Shown: piece after piece, positions 1 to 8,994 of the stretch
How the letters are laid out: each line of letters begins with the position of its first letter
Numbering within the stretch: position 1 is the stretch's first letter
Assembly: GCF_028688795.1 (NCBI RefSeq)
Contig: NZ_JAQTXM010000026.1
Span: 1-64,000, forward strand
Direction: 5' to 3'
DNA: 64,000 nt
Source: Rhodoferax sp.
GTDB taxonomy: Bacteria > Pseudomonadota > Gammaproteobacteria > Burkholderiales > Burkholderiaceae_C
Made by a program: the position numbers and the translations under genes
Notes under the pieces: model-generated
Seen by the model: only the letters and a program-made list of their open reading frames with translations
The model's database searches: none
Told to the model about the DNA's origin: nothing

Positions 1-58
1 GGGCGCATGGCAGGAGTTGCTGTTGTTCGGGGTGGTAGGCAATGTAGCTTGTGCTCAT
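1..58 (-). CDS. Transposase N-terminus, IS1182-like (runs off the left edge)
   Basis: Read on the minus strand, an ATG at 58 opens a frame that stays open to the window edge and begins MSTSYIAYHPEQQQLLPCA. This pattern (Tyr-x-Pro-x-Gln followed by LLP) resembles the first residues of IS1182-family DDE transposases, which usually continue into a WLPEDHL-like stretch that lies outside the window. Only 19 residues are visible, so the family call rests on recalled similarity and is tentative. The position, back to back with a GMC oxidoreductase gene that has lost its 5' part, supports an insertion sequence ending here. Confidence 0.45.
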   Translation of the reverse strand, partial: MSTSYIAYHPEQQQLLPCA

Positions 59-118
59 GCCTGTATTTCACTTCAAACCCGTCAATTTGGCATCGGGGAA
101 ATCCCTTCTGCCGCCCAG
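1..118 (-). mobile_element. Right edge of an insertion sequence inserted in a GMC gene
   Basis: The bases between the transposase start (58) and about 118 read through in frame with the downstream GMC fragment, but the encoded residues do not look like any GMC oxidoreductase. Recognisable GMC sequence begins at about 119-130 (PRSYGSVRLAS). The likely reading is that this stretch is the IS leader and terminal repeat. The exact junction cannot be fixed without the other IS end and the target duplication. Confidence 0.4.
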
Positions 119-568
119 ACTCCTAGAAGTTATGGCAGCGTGCGCCTGGCCAGCAAAGACCCGCAGGATCTGCCGCTGGTCGACCCTGATTTTTTGGCCA
201 GCCGTGACGACATGGACCGCATGGTGCGTGGCTTCAAGCTGACCCGCCACATCCTGGCGCAGCCCGCGCTGGCGCAATTTGGCGGGCGTGAGCTGGCCGC
301 CACCGCCCAGGCGCAAACGGATGAGGAGATCGAGCAAGTCATCCGCAACCTGGCCGACACCATTTACCACCCAGTGGGCAGCTGCCGCATGGGCCCGGGT
401 GAGATGGATGTGGTGGACGCCGAGCTGCGCGTGCACGGCCTGCAGGGCTTGCGCGTGGTGGACGCCTCCATCATGCCGCGTGTTGTGGGCGGCAACACCA
501 ACGCCCCGGTGATCATGATGGCCGAGAAGGCTGCAGACATGATCAAGGCGGCGCGGCAAGTGCCCTGA
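119..568 (+). pseudogene. GMC family oxidoreductase, C-terminal fragment
   Basis: About 149 residues of a GMC (glucose-methanol-choline) oxidoreductase C-terminal domain, as in choline or alcohol dehydrogenases. Visible marks are the strand GSVRLASKDPQDLPLVDPDFL, the catalytic-region motif [10 protein letters not shown] containing the active-site His, and the closing [20 protein letters not shown] motif, in which the conserved Asn is present. These enzymes are FAD-dependent and about 530-560 aa long. The FAD-binding N-terminal two thirds are absent, and the upstream in-frame sequence is not GMC-like, so the gene appears cut by the adjacent insertion sequence. The remainder is very unlikely to be functional because the Rossmann fold is lost. 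Confidence 0.7.
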
Positions 569-667
569 TTCCATTTCTAAATCATTCGTGTCGTTGTTGC
601 TTCGCCTTGCCGTGCAACTGCACTGTCTGCGGCTTCGCGCCTAGACACAAATGATTTGTAAACGGAA
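569..667. repeat. Long imperfect inverted repeat
   Basis: Two 24-base arms (569-592 and 644-667) pair at 20 of 24 positions around a 51-base centre. The arms carry AAATCATT...GTGTC and its complement. The element starts immediately after the GMC stop codon and occupies nearly the whole gap before hipA. It could be a MITE-like element, a terminator or a folded RNA. There is no coding potential. Confidence 0.5.
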
Positions 668-696
668 TGAGCATTCACCCAGGCTGGCGGCCCCGG

Positions 697-1965
697 TCAA
701 GCCGCAATGCGCTCGGCCTGCTGCGCCATAAAAGCCGTGACACGTCTGGCCAGGGCCGGGCTGCCGCCTGAGCTTGTGATGGCTAGGTGAGCCTGGGTGC
801 TTACGGTCTGCCCAATACTTTGAATGATGTGCGCCGCACTTGTGCTTGACAGCCCGAAATGTGGTGCCGCTTCACGCGCCAGTGCCAGGCTGGAGGCGCG
901 TTGGCCAGGCAGAATGGCCAGCTCCTGGTAGCCGGTGTGGCTGTTCAATTGCGCTACCAGGTCAAAGGCTGGTGCTAGCAGCCAAACCCCTTGGCCTTGA
1001 TGCAGCACCCCGTGGTTTTTGACATGGTCGTCGCTGTTGCCCGCCACCAGGTTGAACACCATACGCCGAAAAAGCTCGGTGACATCTTGCTCTGGCTTGG
1101 CCGAGATGCGGCGCAGCGTTTGCGCCAGTTCCACATAGCTTCCATCACTGGATTCGTAGGGCACGTTGAGCAGCGCCGAGGCCGAGAGGTAATGCCAGCG
1201 CTGCTCATCGCTGATCGGGCCGGCGCGGTCAAAGCGCGCCACCAGCAGCGCATGCCCGCCCACCAGTTCGCGCAGCTGAAACGGCGGCACCGTGATGCCG
1301 CAGGCACTGGCCATGCCGAGCGTGGCGGCTTCTACCACCTCCATGTCGTGCTCGTCACCCATGGAGGCGAATTTGGCAATAAAGCGGCGCCCTTCGTGCA
1401 CAAAAGTGGCCTTGGGCCTTGCCCCGCCCAAGCTGGCACCACCACGCAACAGTTGCTGCATGCGTGGTGTCACCGCCAGACCGGCTTCAAGATGGCGCGC
1501 GGCCTCGGCCAGGTCGGGCAGCAGCAATATATCTGCGGGCGGCACATCGGTCTGGATGGGCAAGGTTTCAGAAAACACCATGGCCCCAATTCGATCGTCA
1601 TTGGTGAGCAGCAACGCATCGAGGTCAGACACGGCCCGCCCCTGTTGCGCCTCCAGCACCTTGCGGCCCCAGGCATCTGGCAAGGCATCGCGCAAGCTCA
1701 GCGGCATGGCGCCACCGTCGCGCAAACGGCGCTCTGGCAGGACAAAAACAGCGTCACGCAAGGGCAAATGCTCGGGGTTCAAAGGCTGGGCGTTGGGCGT
1801 TTGTAGAAAGCGGCGACCGTAAGCGAATTCCCCGGATTCCATCACGCCATGGCGCACCAGCTTCAGCAGGCCAACCGGCTGCACATCGTGGTTGGCCTGC
1901 CAGGCTAGGCCAACGTAGGCCAAACGCTCGGCTGGTGCGGCGTCAGAAGTCACGTTCGCTTTCAA
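697..1965 (-). CDS. hipA: HipA-like serine/threonine kinase toxin
   Basis: A 422-aa HipA-family protein kinase. In E. coli, HipA phosphorylates glutamyl-tRNA synthetase and drives growth arrest and persistence; the target here is unknown. The N-terminal subdomain (to about residue 120) is followed by the GGASLGGARPKA loop that carries the HipA-type activation and nucleotide-binding region near residue 180. The catalytic segment is GNSDDHVKN near residue 310, and the metal-binding Asp is in LAPAFDLV. All signature residues look intact, so an active kinase is likely. The start overlaps the end of the upstream antitoxin gene by 23 bases, indicating translational coupling in a hipBA operon. Confidence 0.85.
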   Translation of the reverse strand: MKANVTSDAAPAERLAYVGLAWQANHDVQPVGLLKLVRHGVMESGEFAYGRRFLQTPNAQPLNPEHLPLRDAVFVLPERRLRDGGAMPLSLRDALPDAWGRKVLEAQQGRAVSDLDALLLTNDDRIGAMVFSETLPIQTDVPPADILLLPDLAEAARHLEAGLAVTPRMQQLLRGGASLGGARPKATFVHEGRRFIAKFASMGDEHDMEVVEAATLGMASACGITVPPFQLRELVGGHALLVARFDRAGPISDEQRWHYLSASALLNVPYESSDGSYVELAQTLRRISAKPEQDVTELFRRMVFNLVAGNSDDHVKNHGVLHQGQGVWLLAPAFDLVAQLNSHTGYQELAILPGQRASSLALAREAAPHFGLSSTSAAHIIQSIGQTVSTQAHLAITSSGGSPALARRVTAFMAQQAERIAA

Positions 1966-2281
1966 GGATCACGCCGGGCGCAGCACGTCCGGCCGGGCGG
2001 CGCACGCGCTTGTTGGCAGCCAAGGCGGCAGGTGCGGGGGCCACGGCGGCGAGCGAATCGGTTTCACCCAACAGCCACAGCGCATGCATCAAGAGGCCGA
2101 CACGGGTGCCCGGTTTGCCAGCCTCCAGCGCGCGCAGGGTGGTGGGTGAGCACATCAAGCGCTCGGCCATGTCAGCTAGCGTCCAGGCCTGCTGCACCCG
2201 GTGCGCACGCAGGCGTTGACCCAGGTGTTTGAGCGCCAGTTGTGCTGGCGCGGGAAGGATGGTGGCGACCGGAGTTGGCAT
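1943..2281 (-). CDS. hipB: HipB-like XRE-family antitoxin
   Basis: A 112-aa DNA-binding protein with an XRE/Cro helix-turn-helix at about residues 18-75 (LGQRLRAHRVQQAWTLADMA followed by SPTTLRALEAGKPGTRVGLL). It has a basic, disordered C-terminus rich in Arg, Ala and Pro. By family knowledge it binds and neutralises HipA and represses the operon. It is the first gene of the pair and overlaps hipA by 23 bases. The short leader before it (2282-2336) contains the probable promoter and operator. The C-terminal tail (RRPAGRAAPGVILESERDF) may be the HipA-contacting segment. Confidence 0.75.
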   Translation of the reverse strand: MPTPVATILPAPAQLALKHLGQRLRAHRVQQAWTLADMAERLMCSPTTLRALEAGKPGTRVGLLMHALWLLGETDSLAAVAPAPAALAANKRVRRPAGRAAPGVILESERDF

Positions 2282-2336
2282 CAGTCAATTGGTGATTAAG
2301 GGGCTTAATCGACAGTTTACTGGCTAATTTGCCAAA

Positions 2337-3191
2337 TCACCCCCGAAACCGCTTGCGGGTCAGCGCCAGCGCCAGCCAAAAACCCACAGCGGCGTAGACC
2401 GCCAGCACCGCCACGGGCCGCAGCCAGTCGGTCGGCCACTGGTCCATGAACAGTGGGCGCACCAGCGCCACGGCATTGGTCAGCGGCAACCAATGTGAGA
2501 TGGCGCGCACCACGGGTGGCAACTGGTCCAGCGGAAAGAAGATGCCGCTCAGGAACATCATGGGCGTGAGAAACAGCGTGAAGTAGTAGGTGAAAAAGTC
2601 ATAACCCTTGGCCAGCGCGTTAAAAATCAGCGCGACACAGCTGAAGGTGATGCCCACGCCCAGCAGCACCGGCCAGGCCACCAGCAGCTTGGGGCTGTAG
2701 CTGATGCCAAGCGCCAGCATCACACCCAGAATGGCGGTCACGGTAAAAATTGCCTTGAAGGCGGCCCACAGCATTTCGGCCATCACGATGTCGTCCAGGT
2801 TCACCGGCGCGTTCATGATGCCGTCCCAGGTTTTTTGCACATGCATGCGTGAAAACGCCGAATACAGTGCCTCAAAGCTGGCCGCGTTCATGGCGCTCAT
2901 GCAGATCGAACCACTGGCCAGAAACAAGATGTAAGGCACTTGCACGCCATCCACCGTGACCTTGCCCACCAGCGCGCCCATGCCGTAGCCAAAGGCCACC
3001 AGCCACATCAGCGGTTCGGCAATGTTGCCTACCAAGCTCGGAATGGCCAGTTTTTTCCAGACCAGCAGGTTGCGCAAAAACACCGGCCACCAGCGCATGG
3101 AAAGTTCTGGCGCGCGCCAGATTGACAAGCATTTTTGGCTTGTAGCCCCTGTAGTCATTGCGTGAGTAGCTTCATTTTTAATAGTATTCAT
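2337..3191 (-). CDS. NodJ-like ABC-2 transporter permease
   Basis: A 284-aa ABC-2 type membrane permease of the NodJ/DRR subfamily with about six hydrophobic segments (for example EPLMWLVAFGYGMGALVG and FSCVALIFNALAKG). It is the partner of the ATPase encoded just upstream; the two genes overlap by four bases (ATGA). NodIJ exports lipochitooligosaccharides in rhizobia. The non-rhizobial relatives have unknown cargo. The first ~20 residues, MNTIKNEATHAMTTGATSQK, are encoded by a copy of the dispersed repeat described elsewhere in this annotation and have no counterpart in typical NodJ proteins. The family-like start is near WWPVFLRNLLVWKKLAIPSL. Confidence 0.85.
   Translation of the reverse strand: MNTIKNEATHAMTTGATSQKCLSIWRAPELSMRWWPVFLRNLLVWKKLAIPSLVGNIAEPLMWLVAFGYGMGALVGKVTVDGVQVPYILFLASGSICMSAMNAASFEALYSAFSRMHVQKTWDGIMNAPVNLDDIVMAEMLWAAFKAIFTVTAILGVMLALGISYSPKLLVAWPVLLGVGITFSCVALIFNALAKGYDFFTYYFTLFLTPMMFLSGIFFPLDQLPPVVRAISHWLPLTNAVALVRPLFMDQWPTDWLRPVAVLAVYAAVGFWLALALTRKRFRG
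3135..3188 (-). repeat. Dispersed intergenic repeat copy H, inside the nodJ-like N-terminus
   Basis: The minus strand reads GCTACTCACGCA, a spacer of about 10, then GGGGCTACAAGCC and A-rich sequence. It matches the other copies (core TAGCTACTTACGC ... AGGGCTAGAGGC). It covers the first codons of the ABC permease, so it is translated in frame. Confidence 0.65.
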
Positions 3192-4111
3192 GCGTCTTCC
3201 CGAATCTGTCGGCCGGTGAGTTTGAGGAACAAATCCTCCAGATTGGCTGGGCGGTGCAGCGTGCGCAGCTGCGGGTAAGCGGCCAGGGCCTGCATCAGTG
3301 GTTTGGCGTCTGCGGTGTAGAAAAACACGGTTTCACCACTCACCTCCAGCCGCGCCGCCAGCGCTTTCAGGGGTGAATCCACCAGCGCCAGGGCGCCAGC
3401 GCCAAACACCTCAACCACGTCGGGTTCCAGGTGCTGGGCAATCAGGTCGCGCGGCGTGCCTTCGGCAATCTTTTTGCCGTGGTCTACCACCAAGAGCCGG
3501 TGGCACAGGCGCTCGGCCTCGTCCATGAAGTGGGTGGTGAGCAAAATCGATTTGCCCTCGGCCAGCAGCAGTTGCAGGCGCTCCCACATCAGATGGCGGG
3601 CTTGCGGGTCAAGCCCGGTGGTGGGTTCGTCCAGCAGCAGCAGGCGCGGGTTGTTGACCAAGGCGCGCGCCAGGCTCAGGCGCCGCTTCATGCCGCCAGA
3701 CAACTCGCCGGGCTTGGCGTTGGCCTTGTGTGTCAGCGAGGCAAATTCCAGCAGCGCCGGAATACGCTCACGAATTTGTGCCTCTTTCATGCCGAAATAA
3801 CGGCCGTAAACCAGCAGGTTTTCAGCACAACTGAAGTCGGGGTCGAGCGTGTCCATCTGGCTCACCACACCTAACTGCGCCTTGATCGCCAGCGCGTCCC
3901 GGGGCATTTGCAGACCAAAGGCACTCACCAGCCCTTCATCGGGCACGGTCAGCCCCAGGCACATGCGAATGGTGGTGGTTTTGCCCGCACCGTTGGGGCC
4001 AATCACGCCCAGGCATTCGCCCGGCGCAATGTGGAAAGACATGTCGTTGACCGCCGTGGCGTCGCCATAGCGCTTGACCAGGTGTTGAACGGAGAGGATG
4101 GGTTCATTCAT
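3188..4111 (-). CDS. NodI-like ABC transporter ATP-binding protein
   Basis: A 307-aa ATPase. The Walker A loop GPNGAGKTTTIRMCLGL lies at about residue 38, the signature LSGGMKRRLSLARALVNN at about 138, and Walker B LLLLDEPTTGLDPQARHL follows, with the switch His in LLTTHFMDEAERL. The C-terminal ~80 residues form the small regulatory domain of the DrrA/NodI group. It energises the permease downstream. The length matches NodI (about 305 aa). The intact permease and ATPase with no third component fit a two-gene exporter. The substrate cannot be told from sequence. Confidence 0.88.
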   Translation of the reverse strand: MNEPILSVQHLVKRYGDATAVNDMSFHIAPGECLGVIGPNGAGKTTTIRMCLGLTVPDEGLVSAFGLQMPRDALAIKAQLGVVSQMDTLDPDFSCAENLLVYGRYFGMKEAQIRERIPALLEFASLTHKANAKPGELSGGMKRRLSLARALVNNPRLLLLDEPTTGLDPQARHLMWERLQLLLAEGKSILLTTHFMDEAERLCHRLLVVDHGKKIAEGTPRDLIAQHLEPDVVEVFGAGALALVDSPLKALAARLEVSGETVFFYTADAKPLMQALAAYPQLRTLHRPANLEDLFLKLTGRQIREDA

Positions 4112-4353
4112 ATGGGCGGAATTGTCGCCCAGACTGCGTATTGAGCCTGCAGATGGTGAGTGGATTGATAAATTTCAGCACCTTTGCGGCATGGCCTTTG
4201 CATTCGCTGGTTGAACTCAGGCTGACACAGAAGATTGACCGAATCGGCATCAACTGACACTCAGCAAAGCACTTAAAGAAGAGGAAAAGTGCCCCACCCC
4301 TGCATAAAATCGAATCACTTGTTTAACCACGGAACGCTCTCACGCGCCAACCT

Positions 4354-5598
4354 ATGACCACCATCGGCACCCCCTTGTCTCGCCACGCCACCAAAGTCAT
4401 GCTGCTGGGCAGCGGCGAGCTGGGTAAAGAAGTCATCATTGCATTGCAGCGCCTGGGTGTGGAAACCATTGCCGTAGACCGGTACCCAAACGCGCCCGGC
4501 CACCAGGTGGCGCACCACGCACGCACTGTGGTCATGAGCGACCCGGCGCTACTGCGCGAGCTCATTGAGCACGAAAAGCCCGACCTGGTGGTGCCCGAGA
4601 TCGAGGCCATTGCCACCCCCATGCTTGAGGTGCTGGAGGCCACTGGCGTGGTGCGCGTCATTCCCACAGCCCGCGCGGCGCGCCTGACCATGGACCGCGA
4701 AGGCATTCGCCGCCTGGCCGCTGAATCCCTGGGCCTGCCGACCAGCCCTTACAAGTTTTGCGACTCACTGGTCGAGTTGCAGGCCGCCATCGATGGCGAC
4801 GGCGCAGGCGGGCAGGGCATTGGTTACCCGTGCATCGTCAAGCCGGTGATGAGCTCCAGCGGCAAAGGTCAAAGCAAGATCGATGGCCCGGCAGACGTGC
4901 AAGCCGCCTGGGACCACGCCATGGCCGGTGGGCGCGTCAGCCACGGCCGTGTCATCGTCGAGGGTTTCATTGACTTCGACTATGAAATCACGCTGCTCAC
5001 GGTGCGCGCCAAAAATGCCGAGGGCAGCATCGACACCCACTTTTGCGAACCTGTGGGCCATGTGCAAGTGAACGGCGACTATGTCGAAAGCTGGCAACCG
5101 CACCCGATGAGCGCCACCGCCCTGCAGCAAGCCCAGCACATTGCCAAAACCGTCACCGACGACCTCGGTATGGAGCTTGACGGCAAGCCCAGCGGCTTGG
5201 GCCTCTTTGGCGTGGAGCTGTTTGTGAAGGGTGACATGGTGTGGTTCAGTGAGGTGAGCCCGCGCCCGCACGACACCGGTTTGGTGACGTTGACGACCCA
5301 GTGGCAAAGTGAATTCGAGTTACACGCCCGCGCCATTCTGGGCCTGCCCGTCAACACCGCCCTGCGCAACCCCGGCGCCAGCGCCGTGATTTACGGCGGC
5401 GTAGAGGCCAAGGGCATTGTGTTTGACGGCGTTGACGACGCGCTGCGCGTGCCCGGCACCGACATTCGCCTGTTTGGCAAACCCGAGAGTTTCATCAAAC
5501 GCCGCATGGGTGTGGCGCTGGCGGCGCATGCGGACATTGAGCAAGCGCGTGTCAACGCCAAGCTGGCAGCTTCCAAGGTGAAACCCCGTATGGCGTGA
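4354..5598 (+). CDS. purT: Formate-dependent GAR transformylase
   Basis: A 414-aa ATP-grasp enzyme that makes formyl-GAR from GAR, formate and ATP, the folate-independent route for the third step of purine synthesis. The N-terminal [19 protein letters not shown] loop, the ATP-grasp segment [16 protein letters not shown] (near residue 165), the [15 protein letters not shown] strand and the metal-binding motif [14 protein letters not shown] are all present and characteristic of PurT rather than PurK. It stands alone, with 242 bases of non-coding leader (4112-4353) after the divergent ABC operon, so the two probably share a bidirectional promoter region. No clear PurR site was recognised. Confidence 0.93.
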   Translation: MTTIGTPLSRHATKVMLLGSGELGKEVIIALQRLGVETIAVDRYPNAPGHQVAHHARTVVMSDPALLRELIEHEKPDLVVPEIEAIATPMLEVLEATGVVRVIPTARAARLTMDREGIRRLAAESLGLPTSPYKFCDSLVELQAAIDGDGAGGQGIGYPCIVKPVMSSSGKGQSKIDGPADVQAAWDHAMAGGRVSHGRVIVEGFIDFDYEITLLTVRAKNAEGSIDTHFCEPVGHVQVNGDYVESWQPHPMSATALQQAQHIAKTVTDDLGMELDGKPSGLGLFGVELFVKGDMVWFSEVSPRPHDTGLVTLTTQWQSEFELHARAILGLPVNTALRNPGASAVIYGGVEAKGIVFDGVDDALRVPGTDIRLFGKPESFIKRRMGVALAAHADIEQARVNAKLAASKVKPRMA

Positions 5599-5605
5599 TT
5601 TGAAT

Positions 5606-5662
5606 GCTACTTAATATGTAGCTGCTTACGCTTATTGAATAAGGGCTAGAGCCTTATTTTTC
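5606..5662 (+). repeat. Dispersed intergenic repeat copy A
   Basis: Contains GTAGCTGCTTACGC, a ~13-base spacer, then AAGGGCTAGAGCC and a T-rich tail. It sits in the gap between the convergent purT and the GGDEF/EAL gene, where it could serve as a shared transcription end. Confidence 0.7.
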
Positions 5663-5714
5663 ATAAATTAATGGATGGGCTACCGGCATGCCCGCCGCAA
5701 GCCGCCCAGGGCAG

Positions 5715-8700
5715 CTACTTGGCTGCTGCTGACAGCGTGGGCCTCAGCAGCAGCTGGGCAAACGCCTCGGCTGGTACCGGGCGGCTGAAGAAATAGCCTT
5801 GAATTTCATCGCAACCGTCGGCGCGTAAGGCGTCCAACTGGGCTTGCGTCTCGACCCCTTCGGCAATGGTCTTGAACCCCATGCTGTGCGCCATGTGAAT
5901 GATGGCCCGCACCAGCGAGCCGTCGTCCGTGCCGCTGTCGAGGTCGCGCACAAAACTCTGGTCGATCTTGAGCTTGTCGATCTGGTAGCGCTTGAGGTAG
6001 CTCAGTGACGAATAGCCGGTGCCAAAGTCGTCAATCGACAGGGTGATGCCCATGGCGTGCAGGCGGCTGATCTGGTCGAGCGTGAAGCCGGAGTCTTCCA
6101 TGGCAATGCTCTCGGTCAGCTCCAGCTCAAGCAGGTTTGGGGCCACGCCCGAGGCGCTCAGCGCCTCGCTGACGGTGTCGCACAGCGTGGCCTGGCGAAA
6201 CTGCAGGGCCGACAAATTGACTGCCACCGGCACCACGGGCAGGCCAGCCGCCTGCCAGTCGGCCACTTGTTGCGTGGCGGCGCGCAGCACCCATTCGCCA
6301 ATTTGAAGAATTTGTCCGCTGCTCTCGGCAATTGGGATGAAGCGCATCGGTGACACCAGACCCCATTCCGGGTGCTGCCAGCGAATCAGGGCCTCGGCGC
6401 CAATGATGCGCGAGGTCACGGCATCCACCTGCGGCTGGTAATGCAGCAACAGCTCGCCCCGGGCCATGGCCCGGCGCAGGTGGTTTTCCACCAGCAGCAT
6501 CTCGCGTGCGCGCTCGTGCATTTGTTCTGTGAAAAACTTGAACTGGTTGCGCCCGTTCTGCTTGGCCTGTAGCAGGGCGGCATCGGCGCATTGCGACAGG
6601 CGGTCCAGGTCATGGCCGTTATCCGGGTACATGGCAATGCCAATGCTGCCCGTCAGGTTTAGCTCTTGTCCGGTGCCCAGCACCACGGGCTCGTGCATCA
6701 GCGCCAGCATGCGGGTGGCCACGTGGGCGGCTTCTTCGGCATCGGTCTGGGTCAGCAGCACCATGAACTCATCGCCACCTTGGCGGCACACCGAGTCATT
6801 GGATTGCAGCTGGGCGCTCAGGCGCAAGGCCATGGTCTTGAGGATGCTGTCGCCCACCGGGCGGCCCAAGGAGTCGTTGATGGTCTGAAAATGGTCGATG
6901 TCGATGAACATCAGGGCTGCGCTGCTTTGCTCACTGTGGGCGCTGGCCAGTGCCAATTTGGCAAGGTCCTGCAGCATTCGGTGATTTGGCAGCTGGGTCA
7001 GGGTGTCGTAGTGTGAGAGGTAGTCAATGCGCGCCTGGGTCTGCTTCTTGGTCGACAAATCAGACAGCATGCAGATGTAATGGGTGATGGCTGCGCTGCT
7101 GTCCCTGACGACACTGATGGACAACCATTGCGGGTAGATATCGCCATTTTTGCGCCGGTTGGTGACCTCGCCCTGCCAATAGCCAGTGGTCTGGAGACTG
7201 GTCTGCATGGTGGCATCAAAGTGACCGTCAGGTTCATCGGCTGCGAGCAAGTGGGGACCGCGTCCAAGCACATCGTCCAGGCTGTAGCCGGTGATGTCAG
7301 TAAAGCTGCGGTTGACCGACAGCACGCGGTTGTTCTGGTCGGTGATCACAATGCCGTCGTGGCTTGAATCAAACACCTGGGCGCTGAGCCGCAACTGCGC
7401 TTCAAGCCGCTTGCGCTCGGTGATGTCGCGCGAGATCATGACAAAGCGTGGTTCAGCCCCGGCATCAACCTGCTTGCGCGCCACCGACACCTCAAACCAT
7501 GTGGGCGTGCCGCCAATCGGAATTTCAATTTGTTTGCCCAGCGACAGCCCGGTGGCATGGGCTTCTTGCAGGGCCGCCAGACACGTGGCGGTGGCGGGTG
7601 CGGGCAGCACCTCGGCAATCAAGTGGCCCAGCAAAAAATCGGGCGGCACAGCCAGAGAACTCATTTGCGTGGTGCGGTAGCGGTGGTAGCGCCCGTCCAG
7701 CCCTAGTTCAAACAGCACGTCGGGCATGGCGTTGAGCGTGGCTTCCATGTCGGCGTGCATGGTGCGAAGTTCTTGCGTCATGTCGCGCGCCAGGCTAACT
7801 GCACGTTCTTGTCGGGACGAAAGCAAGGCGATCAGCCAGCCCACTAGCAGGCTGAAGGCCACCCCCAGCGCGGCCATTGGCCCATAAGCCCATTTTGCGG
7901 AGTATTGCGCGTCAAAGGCGGGCAGGCTGTGAAACGTCAGCTGCCATTGCTTGCCACCAATCTCAAGCGTTCGGGTGGCGCTTAAAGCGGTGGCCGTCAG
8001 TGCCACCTCAGTCTGTTGGCCATACATGCGCGCGGTTGGCAGCGCAACTGGCCCGTCATAGATGTCAAAGCGCACGCCCAGTTGGGGATCAAGCCGCAAG
8101 CTGGTGACCAGATCATCGATGCGAAAGACAGCGCCCACCCAGCCTGAGAGGGCCGCCTGCCGTTCGCTGGCTGTGGCAAGGGGCACGCCTTGGCGGTAGG
8201 TCGGCACATACATGACGGACGCGGGCCGGTTTTGCCCGGTGTCTTGCACCAGCCCCAGGCGGCCCGTCAAGGCCACTTCGCCAGAGTCACGCGCGCGCTC
8301 CAGCACCGGCTTGATCAGTGGGTTGGTGGCGGTGTCAAAGCCGATGGCGTTCACATTCACGCCGGTGTAGGGAGCAATCAGCACAATGGGCGCGTGCAGC
8401 GCCTGGGTTACGGCAGGTTTGATCTGGTAGTTGGGGTACTGCAGTTGCTGCGTTGCCAGATGGTTTGTCAAATCAGCTTGGGCCACATGGGCCGACACCG
8501 ACACCGCTTGCAGACCCGGCAGCATGGTGTCTAGCCTGAGCGAGTCAAAGTAGGCTTTGTACTCGGCGCGAGTGATTTGCTCCGAGCCTTCCAGAAACCC
8601 TTTGACGCCGCGCAGCACGAGTTCAAAATGGTTGGCCCGGTGCTGCAGTCGGTCGGCCACATAGTCGGCCACCTGGCTGAATTTTTTGTCACGCGTGTCG

Positions 8701-8804
8701 CTGCTCTCCTGCGCTTTGTTGCTCCAAAGCACAAACGTCATGCTGATCAAAATAAGGGTCACCACCGCGGCGGCGAACTTGCCAAAACGCCACTGCGTCA
8801 ACAT
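5715..8804 (-). CDS. Membrane CHASE-PAS-PAS-GGDEF-EAL c-di-GMP enzyme
   Basis: A 1029-aa signalling protein that can make and degrade cyclic di-GMP. Order: a TM helix (about 10-28), a periplasmic CHASE sensor (about 40-290), a second TM (about 303-327), PAS (about 350-465), PAS (about 470-590), GGDEF (about 598-755) and EAL (about 770-1020). The diguanylate cyclase signature CRQGGDEF is intact at about residue 676, but the inhibitory I-site that normally reads RxxD is QSND. The phosphodiesterase motifs EAL (GAEALIRWQHP), NLS, ELTE, DDFGTGYSSL and AEGVET are intact. An AGGAGGT ribosome site lies about 11 bases before the ATG. The bifunctional architecture usually means one activity dominates; both look competent here. 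Confidence 0.92.
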   Translation of the reverse strand: MLTQWRFGKFAAAVVTLILISMTFVLWSNKAQESSDTRDKKFSQVADYVADRLQHRANHFELVLRGVKGFLEGSEQITRAEYKAYFDSLRLDTMLPGLQAVSVSAHVAQADLTNHLATQQLQYPNYQIKPAVTQALHAPIVLIAPYTGVNVNAIGFDTATNPLIKPVLERARDSGEVALTGRLGLVQDTGQNRPASVMYVPTYRQGVPLATASERQAALSGWVGAVFRIDDLVTSLRLDPQLGVRFDIYDGPVALPTARMYGQQTEVALTATALSATRTLEIGGKQWQLTFHSLPAFDAQYSAKWAYGPMAALGVAFSLLVGWLIALLSSRQERAVSLARDMTQELRTMHADMEATLNAMPDVLFELGLDGRYHRYRTTQMSSLAVPPDFLLGHLIAEVLPAPATATCLAALQEAHATGLSLGKQIEIPIGGTPTWFEVSVARKQVDAGAEPRFVMISRDITERKRLEAQLRLSAQVFDSSHDGIVITDQNNRVLSVNRSFTDITGYSLDDVLGRGPHLLAADEPDGHFDATMQTSLQTTGYWQGEVTNRRKNGDIYPQWLSISVVRDSSAAITHYICMLSDLSTKKQTQARIDYLSHYDTLTQLPNHRMLQDLAKLALASAHSEQSSAALMFIDIDHFQTINDSLGRPVGDSILKTMALRLSAQLQSNDSVCRQGGDEFMVLLTQTDAEEAAHVATRMLALMHEPVVLGTGQELNLTGSIGIAMYPDNGHDLDRLSQCADAALLQAKQNGRNQFKFFTEQMHERAREMLLVENHLRRAMARGELLLHYQPQVDAVTSRIIGAEALIRWQHPEWGLVSPMRFIPIAESSGQILQIGEWVLRAATQQVADWQAAGLPVVPVAVNLSALQFRQATLCDTVSEALSASGVAPNLLELELTESIAMEDSGFTLDQISRLHAMGITLSIDDFGTGYSSLSYLKRYQIDKLKIDQSFVRDLDSGTDDGSLVRAIIHMAHSMGFKTIAEGVETQAQLDALRADGCDEIQGYFFSRPVPAEAFAQLLLRPTLSAAAK

Positions 8805-8994
8805 AGCGCTATGCCACCTCCTAAGTGAGGATTCGAATATTTCATGGATCTGCCCTGATTTTGTAACAGCTTGAGCTGCATTTTCAACGAGTCAGGCGAG
8901 TGTAATTTGAAATGCCAAGGCCCAAAGCGGGCAAACCCTTGGGTTGAATCGGGTAGCGTCCTCGCCCTATTGGGTTGCGAAAATACAGTCAGAT

